Positions 8,681 through 13,929 of a stretch of 51,779 nt of DNA are shown piece after piece. The notes beneath the pieces are model-generated. The model saw nothing but the letters and a program-made list of their open reading frames with translations. It was not told where the DNA came from and did no database searches. Within the stretch, counting starts at the first letter, position 1. Each line of letters begins with the position of its first letter. The position numbers and the translations under genes are program-made. This DNA comes from Mesorhizobium sp. (GTDB lineage Bacteria; Pseudomonadota; Alphaproteobacteria; Rhizobiales; Rhizobiaceae): the NCBI GenBank assembly GCA_004020545.1, contig SAQE01000045.1, forward strand, positions 1-51,779. Reading direction: 5' to 3'.

Positions 8681-9166
8681 ATGCAACGCCGCCAGTTTCT
8701 GATATCCGCATCCATCGCCGCCACGGTTCTCGCCGTGGCGCCGTCCTTCGCCGAAGATTCCGCGCAGTCGGTGGTCGAGGCCTATGTCGCGGCCTGGAAT
8801 GCGCATGACTCGGCCAAGGCCGCCGGCTACTTCGCCGACGACGTCACCTACTACGACGCTTCGGTCGGCAAGCCGGTGGCGGGCAAAGATGCCGCCAAGA
8901 CCGGCGTCATCGACAATTTCCTGAAGGCCGTTCCCGATGCCGTTTGGACGATGAAGGGCAAGCCGCTGGTCGACGGCGACCGCGTCTCGTTCGAATGGGA
9001 GTTTTCCGGCACCAACACCGGCGCCTGGGGAGACGGCACGGCGGCGACCGGCAAGAAGTTCTCCTTCACCGGCGCCTCGATGTTTTCGATCAAGGACGGC
9101 AAGATCGCGACCCAGAGCGACTATTATGATGCGCTCGGCTTCTACAAGCAGCTTGGCCTGATGTAG
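8681..9166 (+). CDS. Secreted SnoaL/NTF2-fold protein
   Basis: A 161-residue protein with a signal peptide (MQRRQFLISASIAATVLAVA, cleavage near PSFA-ED). The RRQFL could make it a Tat substrate, which would mean export after folding. The mature part has the SnoaL/ester-cyclase pattern of the NTF2 fold: VVEAYVAAWNAHDSAKAAGY, YFADDVTYYD, and a late GASMFSIKDGKI. Such proteins bind small hydrophobic molecules or catalyse isomerisation; the substrate cannot be read from the sequence. Start: GGGAGG ends about 9 nt before ATG 8681. It stands alone between two inverted repeat units, with patD upstream and an opposing operon downstream. Confidence 0.8.
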   Translation: MQRRQFLISASIAATVLAVAPSFAEDSAQSVVEAYVAAWNAHDSAKAAGYFADDVTYYDASVGKPVAGKDAAKTGVIDNFLKAVPDAVWTMKGKPLVDGDRVSFEWEFSGTNTGAWGDGTAATGKKFSFTGASMFSIKDGKIATQSDYYDALGFYKQLGLM

Positions 9167-9281
9167 GACGCCGCGGAGCCCCTTCTCCCCTTGTGGGGTC
9201 CGAAGGACGGGGCGAGACCCGTGGCTCGCCCCCGGGCGGTGGCTTGTCGCAAAGCGACAGGACGGGATGAGGGTGTTCCAG

Positions 9282-9348
9282 CTTGGCGCCAAGTCACCCC
9301 TTACCCCGATTTGCCAGCCGATTTGTGAAAGACAAATCGGGGCAATCC
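9282..9348. repeat. Right 67-bp inverted repeat flanking the NTF2-fold gene
   Basis: The unit begins with CTTGGCGCCAAG and ends in ACAAATCGGGGCAATCC, the reverse complement of the unit at 8566-8632 with some substitutions. The stretch 9167-9281 before it is also repeat-like (CCTTCTCCCCTTGTGGGG, then GTCGC-AAA-GCGAC at 9246-9258). I see no gene in 9167-9378. Confidence 0.65.
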
Positions 9349-9378
9349 GCAAGAGGAGCGGTACGGCCACTCAGGCCA

Positions 9379-9693
9379 CTACTCGACGATGCGGTAGATA
9401 TTCCACAGGCTGGTGCCCGACACGACATAGGGCTCCAGCTCCTTGCCCCATTTGGCGTGTGCGTCGATCTTGGCGATCTTGGCGAAGAACTCCTCCAACT
9501 GGGTCAGGCTCTGGACCTGGTGATGTGTCTCGACGGTGGCTTCGCGCGCGCCGATCGAACCGGTCATGATCTGGAACCCGAGATCGGCAATGCCGGCCTG
9601 CGACCCGATCTCGCGTTCCCATCGCCGCATCATTTCGAGCACGGTCTGCTTGTGACCGAACTTGGCGTCGATCTGCCATCTGGCGCTGAACAT
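9379..9693 (-). CDS. Small dimeric alpha/beta-barrel-like protein (ABM/NIPSNAP-like)
   Basis: A 104-residue cytoplasmic protein of unknown role. The alternation of strands and helices (MFSARWQIDAKFGHKQTVLE ... FQIMTGSIG ... VQSLTQLEEFFAKIAK ... LWNIYRIVE) resembles the dimeric ferredoxin-like barrel of antibiotic-biosynthesis monooxygenases and NIPSNAP proteins, but no catalytic motif is evident. Start: GGAGGAG lies 6 nt before ATG 9693; the longer frame reads through a palindromic repeat. It is the last gene of a probable three-gene operon (10263, 9826, 9379), although the repeat at 9721-9768 lies in the gap. The fold is an inference. Confidence 0.65.
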   Translation of the reverse strand: MFSARWQIDAKFGHKQTVLEMMRRWEREIGSQAGIADLGFQIMTGSIGAREATVETHHQVQSLTQLEEFFAKIAKIDAHAKWGKELEPYVVSGTSLWNIYRIVE

Positions 9694-9720
9694 GTTGATT
9701 CTCCTCCATGGTTGCGGCTC

Positions 9721-9768
9721 GAGCATGATCCCGAAAAAGGAAGTCCGGCTTTCGGAAAGATCATGCTC
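9721..9768. repeat. Rhizobial palindromic repeat (GAGCATGATC type)
   Basis: GAGCATGATC at the left and its exact reverse complement GATCATGCTC at the right enclose CCGAAAAAGGAAGTCCGG and CTTTCGGAAA. The whole is a 48-bp palindrome of a kind that is frequent between rhizobial genes. A diverged copy is at 2608-2653. Confidence 0.7.
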
Positions 9769-9825
9769 CAGCACTGAGAGGGAGCCCCATCCCGACCGGT
9801 CGGGATGGGCAGGCTCCGCGGTTGA

Positions 9826-10188
9826 TTATTCGTCCCACGCCTGCACGACCGTCTGCCGGGCGATGCGGCCGTTTTTCAGCTCCAGCATCGCCGCGCAGAA
9901 CACCTTCGTGCCGTCCGGATAGGCGCAGGCCTGGGTGAAGGCGAGGCTGTCGCCCTCGGCGATGGTGGTGTCGACCTTGTGTGTCATCGCCCGGCTGCAG
10001 ATGTCGTCCCAGAAGGTGCTGATCGCCGCACGGCCGCGGATTTCGCGCGGCTTGCTCGGCGGATTGTTGCGGTCGATCACTCGCACCAGCGCATCGTCGT
10101 TGTAGAAGCTCGCCAGCAGCTTGCCGTCACGGCCTTCGATCGCCTTCTTGATCGCCGCGCCGTCCACTGTTTGGGTCTTGGTCAGCAT
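9826..10188 (-). CDS. NTF2-like / SnoaL-like domain protein
   Basis: A 120-residue protein with the compact NTF2 fold: an opening helix (TVDGAAIKKAIEGRDGKLLASFY) followed by NDDALVRVIDRNNP and a final sheet (AAMLELKNGRIARQTVVQAWDE). There is no signal peptide, unlike its relative at 8681. The function is unknown; members of this fold bind small molecules or serve as isomerases. The ribosome-binding site and start read GGAGGATGAAATG, identical to those of the gene upstream (10742), which points to a shared duplicated leader. The two genes are probably co-transcribed. Confidence 0.75.
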   Translation of the reverse strand: MLTKTQTVDGAAIKKAIEGRDGKLLASFYNDDALVRVIDRNNPPSKPREIRGRAAISTFWDDICSRAMTHKVDTTIAEGDSLAFTQACAYPDGTKVFCAAMLELKNGRIARQTVVQAWDE

Positions 10189-10262
10189 TTCATCCTCCAT
10201 GTGTCCGTCTGACCGGGCGTTCGAGGCGCCGCCCGGCGTGAATGCCGGGGCGGCGTTGCGTT

Positions 10263-10742
10263 TCACTGCGATTTGGCCTTGACGGCGGCAAACAGGTCGT
10301 CGGTCTGCTTCTTGAAGGTGGCGAGATCGACCTGGCTGCCGTTGAGTATGGTCGACCAGTGGCGTACGATCGCCGCCATCGCTATGGCCTCCTTGATCTC
10401 CTCATCGCTCGCGCCGTTGGCCTTGGCCGCCAGCGTGTGGAAATAGATGCAGTACTGGCAGGGAATCTGCGAGGCCACCGCAAGGCCCATCAGCTCCTTG
10501 GTCTTGCCGTTAAGGGCGGTGTTCGGATTGAGCTGCACACCCTTGATCTCGGCCCAGGCGCCGGCGACCGCGACATCCGGCAGCGTCTTGAACATGTCGG
10601 GTACCGTGCCGAGCGTGGCCTGGATGTCCTTGTAGGCAGCGGTCGCGGTAGCGTCCTCGGCCTTCGCGGGAGCAATGGTGAACAGCGCGCCAACGCTCGC
10701 CACGATCACCAGGGATTTGAGTGTCCGCTTCGACTTCTCCAT
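10263..10742 (-). CDS. Exported carboxymuconolactone decarboxylase/AhpD-family protein
   Basis: A 159-residue protein with a hydrophobic N-terminal segment (LVIVASVGALFTIAPAKA) that looks like a signal peptide, then an all-helical CMD/AhpD domain. The peroxidatic motif is CQYCIYFH (CxxC followed by a His three positions on), so it could be a thiol-dependent peroxidase or reductase in the periplasm. Other conserved parts are LNGKTKELMGLAVAS and ASDEEIKEAIAMAA. It is the first gene of the small operon 10742-9379 and lies 96 nt downstream of the fusion regulator. Confidence 0.82.
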   Translation of the reverse strand: MEKSKRTLKSLVIVASVGALFTIAPAKAEDATATAAYKDIQATLGTVPDMFKTLPDVAVAGAWAEIKGVQLNPNTALNGKTKELMGLAVASQIPCQYCIYFHTLAAKANGASDEEIKEAIAMAAIVRHWSTILNGSQVDLATFKKQTDDLFAAVKAKSQ

Positions 10743-10838
10743 TTCATCCTCCGTTGGCAGGTCCTTTTCCGGCCTGCATGGAGAGAATTCATAGCGCTCC
10801 AGCCCGCAGAGCCGCTTCGCTCGAAAGCGCCATGGCTC

Positions 10839-12392
10839 TCATGGCCCGTCCGGGCCAGCATGACGGGCCGAAAAGGCCGCCGCTGCCGCCCGCGACGGCA
10901 GGTCGAGCTTGAGCAGTATGTTGGCGACGTGCCGCTTGACTGTATGCTCGCTGAGCTTCAGTTCGGCGGCGATCGCCGCGTTGCTCATGCCGTCGGCGAT
11001 CAGGTTCACCACCTCGCTTTCCCGCGCCGTTAGCGCCGCCGGCTCTGCCGGCCTGGATTTAGGGCGGCAGGCCGGTTCCAGATGCTGTTCCGACGTTGCC
11101 TGAACCACCGACAGCGGTTCGCCCAGTTCGTCGAGACCGATGCTCCCGGCATCGACGAAATGCAGGCCGGAGCCTATCGCGAGTTCGGCGACCAGCCGCG
11201 AAGCGAGGATGTCGCCGCGCCCGGCATGGGTGGCGAGCTGCATCGTCACCCGCGATGTTAGCCCGACCGGCGCGCCGCGCATTTCGATCTCGCCGACATG
11301 CACCCCTTGAGCGCTCGCCACGCCGATCTGCTGCGCCGCGTCGCGCAGCGCCGCCGCGCAGCGTATGGCGCGCGCCGGCCCGTCGAAGCGCGAGATCATC
11401 AATTCGCCATGGGTGCCGGCGACGCGCCCGCCATGGCGCCCGACCAGCAACCGCCATGTCTCCTGGAAGCGCTGGCTCCGCTCGCTCCACATGCGGTCGC
11501 CCAGCTTGGCCGTGTCGTAGATGCGCGTCCCCAGCAGCGCGGCAAGCACGCGCTCGGTGTCGGCCACCGCCGGCTGACCGGTCAGGAATTCCTCGACCAG
11601 GTCGGCCACCCGGTCCACATCCCCGGTCCAGATCGGATGGTCGCGCCCGGCAATTTCGACCAGCCGGGCGCCATGGATCTTTCGGGCGAGGAAGCGGCTG
11701 GCCCCCGGGTCGATGCGCGCGTCGTTGCGGCGGTGGATGAGCAGCGTCGGCGCGCTGATCGCCGGCAGGACGCCGCGCACGTCGATCCCGGCATTCATGC
11801 GGGCAAGGGCCGCCGCGGCTGTCGGGCTGGCCGACAGCCGCTCGAACCGTGCCCACCAGCGGGCAAAATACGTGTCGTCCACCCGGCCTGGCGCAAAATT
11901 GGGCAAGGTCGCGCCGGTGCCCCATGACGTCTCCGCCGTTTCGATGAAGGCTTCCAGCCGCTCCGGCGGCATCACCCATTTGTGGAAATGCGCATAGCCG
12001 CCATAAAGCACGAGTGCTCGCGTCCGCTCCGGATAGGTGGCGGCAAACAGCATCGCCATCGGCGCGCCTTCCGAGGCGCCGAGGATCGCCGCACGGCCGC
12101 TGCCGGCGGCGTCCATGACCGCGCGCACGTCGTCCATGCGGGTCTCTAGGCTGGGCAGGTGATGGGTGTCGACGCGGTCGGAAAGCCCGGTGCCGCGTTT
12201 GTCGAACAGGATCAGCCGTGAGAAGGCCGAGAGCCGTTTCAGCAGGCGGCTGTAGCCTTCATCTTCCCACTGCAGGTCGAGATTGGAGATGAAGCCGGGC
12301 ACGAAGACAAGATCGAACGCACCCTGGCCGATCACCTGATAGGCGATCCGCACGTCCCCGCTACGGGCGTACCTGGTCTCGATCGGCCTCAC
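10839..12392 (-). CDS. Alpha/beta-hydrolase - cyclase-like - LuxR fusion regulator
   Basis: A 517-residue three-part protein. Residues 1-270 form an alpha/beta hydrolase with GASEG (nucleophile Ser107) and a late GRDHPIW His. Residues about 285-430 resemble a class III nucleotide cyclase domain (FDGPARAIRCAAALRDA, HVGEIEMRG), but the metal-binding Asp regions are replaced: TDI-like positions read TRI and the GDG loop reads GEL. It is therefore probably a non-catalytic sensor. Residues 454-507 form a LuxR-type helix-turn-helix (LTARESEVVNLIADGMSNAA). A hydrolase-like ligand domain driving a DNA-binding domain suggests a small-molecule sensor. It is followed directly by the CMD/NTF2/barrel operon in the same direction, its probable target. 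Domain calls are firm; the signal is unknown. Confidence 0.88.
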   Translation of the reverse strand: MRPIETRYARSGDVRIAYQVIGQGAFDLVFVPGFISNLDLQWEDEGYSRLLKRLSAFSRLILFDKRGTGLSDRVDTHHLPSLETRMDDVRAVMDAAGSGRAAILGASEGAPMAMLFAATYPERTRALVLYGGYAHFHKWVMPPERLEAFIETAETSWGTGATLPNFAPGRVDDTYFARWWARFERLSASPTAAAALARMNAGIDVRGVLPAISAPTLLIHRRNDARIDPGASRFLARKIHGARLVEIAGRDHPIWTGDVDRVADLVEEFLTGQPAVADTERVLAALLGTRIYDTAKLGDRMWSERSQRFQETWRLLVGRHGGRVAGTHGELMISRFDGPARAIRCAAALRDAAQQIGVASAQGVHVGEIEMRGAPVGLTSRVTMQLATHAGRGDILASRLVAELAIGSGLHFVDAGSIGLDELGEPLSVVQATSEQHLEPACRPKSRPAEPAALTARESEVVNLIADGMSNAAIAAELKLSEHTVKRHVANILLKLDLPSRAAAAAFSARHAGPDGP

Positions 12393-12517
12393 GCAAACTA
12401 CCCCGCCCGGCCAGACGATTTTCTGCCGTCAACCATAACAGAGGCAGGCCGTTTTCGGCAGCCAAACTTTAGAGAGCGGGAATGTAAGACCTTTGGCGCC
12501 GATCGGACGCAGCCGCG

Positions 12518-12832
12518 CTATTTATGCGGAACGGCGGCCTCGGCCTCCGCGGGCCTGGTGTAGCCGAGGCTCTTGTCGGCCTGTTCCGGGCTCAGCGGCC
12601 GCTTGATCTTAGCCGAGGCGGCGATCACGAGGTCGTCGAAATCCTCCGGGTCGCCGTCTAGCAGCTCGAAGAACTGCCGCCGCATCCTGGGCTCCCAGAA
12701 CTTGTTGATGTGCTCGGCAACGCCGGCGATGCCTTCTTCGCGCGGCTTCGAATGGAAGAAGGTGGCGATCTGATTGGCCATGCGCACCAGCTTTTCCTTG
12801 GTGCTGGCGATGTGGTCTTCGTCATGCGACAT
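12518..12832 (-). CDS. fdsD: Formate dehydrogenase delta subunit FdsD
   Basis: A 104-residue small subunit found with soluble NAD-dependent, Mo-containing formate dehydrogenases. Recognisable parts are LVRMANQIATFFHS near the start, then HINKFWEPRMRRQFFELLDG and the DFDDLVIAA stretch. In the family it is needed for assembly of active enzyme. Start: GGAG lies 9 nt before ATG 12832; the upstream TTG 12841 is less likely. It overlaps the end of fdhD by 11 nt and is the last gene of the fds operon. Confidence 0.9.
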   Translation of the reverse strand: MSHDEDHIASTKEKLVRMANQIATFFHSKPREEGIAGVAEHINKFWEPRMRRQFFELLDGDPEDFDDLVIAASAKIKRPLSPEQADKSLGYTRPAEAEAAVPHK

Positions 12833-13667
12833 GCTTGGCAACTCCGGAAGCCACCCGGTCGGGGTGGGTGAAAATATCGAAATCGTCGCCGCGCACCAGC
12901 GCCACCAGCGTCATGCCGGCGGCCTCGGCCGTGCGGATGGCGAGCGCCGTCGGCGCCGAGACGGCCATGATGATCGGCGCGCCGATGGCAGCCGTTTTCT
13001 GCACCATCTCCACCGACACGCGCGAGGTCACCACGACGGCGCCGCTCGCACCGTCGATTCCGGCTCTCGCCAGCGCGCCGGCGAGCTTGTCCAGGGCATT
13101 GTGGCGGCCGACATCCTCGCGCGCCATCACGATGCCCTTGCCGGGAACATAGAAGCCCGCAGCATGCACCGCGCCCGTCTCAGTGTGCAGCGGCTGCAGC
13201 TTCGACAGAAGCTTGACCGAACGGGTGACATCCTCGGCATCAAGCGTAAGCTTCGACGCACCGACCGCGTCGACGGAGCGCATCGCTTCCTCGATGGATT
13301 CGATGCCGCACAAGCCGCAGCCGACCGGCCCGGCAAGCCGGCGCCGCCGCGCCTGGAAGCGCGTGTTGGCCTTGTCCCTCAGCTTGATCTGGATGTCGAT
13401 GCCGGCGCCGAGATCCTCCACCTCGATCGCCTCCATCTCCGCCGGGTCGGCAATGATGCCCTCGGTCAGCGAGAAGCCGAGCGCGAAATCCTCGAAATCG
13501 GCGGGGCTCGCCATCATCACCGCATGGGTGGTGCCAGCATAGGAGAACGCCACCGGCGTCTCCTCCGGCACCATGCGGTTTGCGGCCGCGGTGCCGCCGG
13601 CGCGACGCGCCAGCCGCGAGATCTGGGTGATGGCGGGACGTTTGCTCGTCAAGCCCGTTTCATCCAA
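12822..13667 (-). CDS. fdhD: Formate dehydrogenase accessory sulfurtransferase FdhD (FdsC)
   Basis: This protein delivers sulfur to the molybdenum cofactor of formate dehydrogenase. 281 residues; the active cysteine pair is in GCGLCGIES. Other family parts are VPEETPVAFSYAG, DFEDFALGFSLTEG, HAAGFY and REDVGRHNALDKL. No ATG occurs before residue 32, so the TTG at 13667 is the likely start; it overlaps the end of the small upstream ORF by 19 nt, which suggests translational coupling. It is often called fdsC when placed inside an fds operon, as here. Confidence 0.92.
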   Translation of the reverse strand: MDETGLTSKRPAITQISRLARRAGGTAAANRMVPEETPVAFSYAGTTHAVMMASPADFEDFALGFSLTEGIIADPAEMEAIEVEDLGAGIDIQIKLRDKANTRFQARRRRLAGPVGCGLCGIESIEEAMRSVDAVGASKLTLDAEDVTRSVKLLSKLQPLHTETGAVHAAGFYVPGKGIVMAREDVGRHNALDKLAGALARAGIDGASGAVVVTSRVSVEMVQKTAAIGAPIIMAVSAPTALAIRTAEAAGMTLVALVRGDDFDIFTHPDRVASGVAKHVA

Positions 13668-13873
13668 TTCGGTGTTAGCTCAGGAACATCACGTGCAATC
13701 GTTTCGAATGCTTCGTAACGTCCGTGACCCATTATTTTGCCGACTATACGCCGCAATTTGTCGAAGTCTTCCTTGGCGGCGTGCCCTTGGATATCGCTAA
13801 CAAAACCGTCAAGCTCAGCGCCATGCCTTTCGCAGAGGCGAAGGAGTTTTTCGTAGGCGTCCTTTCGAGTCAC
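13649..13873 (-). CDS. Small unknown protein inserted between fdsA and fdhD
   Basis: An uncharacterised 74-residue protein, charged and probably helical (KDAYEKLLRLCERHGAELDG, DFDKLRRIVGKIMGHGRYEA, ending NWMKRA). No family is recognised. I prefer the GTG at 13873, preceded by CGGAGAG; a TTG at 13927, 2 nt after the fdsA stop, would add 18 residues but would have to read through a hairpin. It overlaps fdhD by 19 nt. Its third-codon positions are visibly less GC-rich than those of fdsA and fdhD. It is not one of the usual fdsGBACD subunits, so it may be an accessory factor or a recent insertion. Confidence 0.7.
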   Translation of the reverse strand: MTRKDAYEKLLRLCERHGAELDGFVSDIQGHAAKEDFDKLRRIVGKIMGHGRYEAFETIARDVPELTPNWMKRA

Positions 13874-13893
13874 CTTGCTCTCCGTCGATGCGA

Positions 13894-13919
13894 CCTCGCC
13901 TGCCTTATCGCAGGCGAGG
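13894..13919 (-). promoter_or_regulatory. Intra-operon hairpin after fdsA
   Basis: CCTCGCCTGC and GCAGGCGAGG form a perfect 10-bp stem with a 6-nt loop, starting 11 nt after the fdsA stop codon. No T-run follows on the minus strand, so it looks more like an mRNA-stabilising or processing stem than a full terminator. It would allow fdsGBA to be expressed above the downstream accessory genes. Confidence 0.7.
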
Positions 13920-13929
13920 CTGGCCAAGG

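Noticed and set aside
10839-12392. Active adenylate cyclase
   Set aside because: The two regions that should carry the metal-binding aspartates are altered, so catalytic activity is not supported.
13874-13927. TTG start at 13927 for the small fds ORF
   Set aside because: It would place a perfect hairpin inside the coding sequence and lacks a ribosome-binding site, whereas the GTG at 13873 is preceded by CGGAGAG. It is kept as an alternative only.
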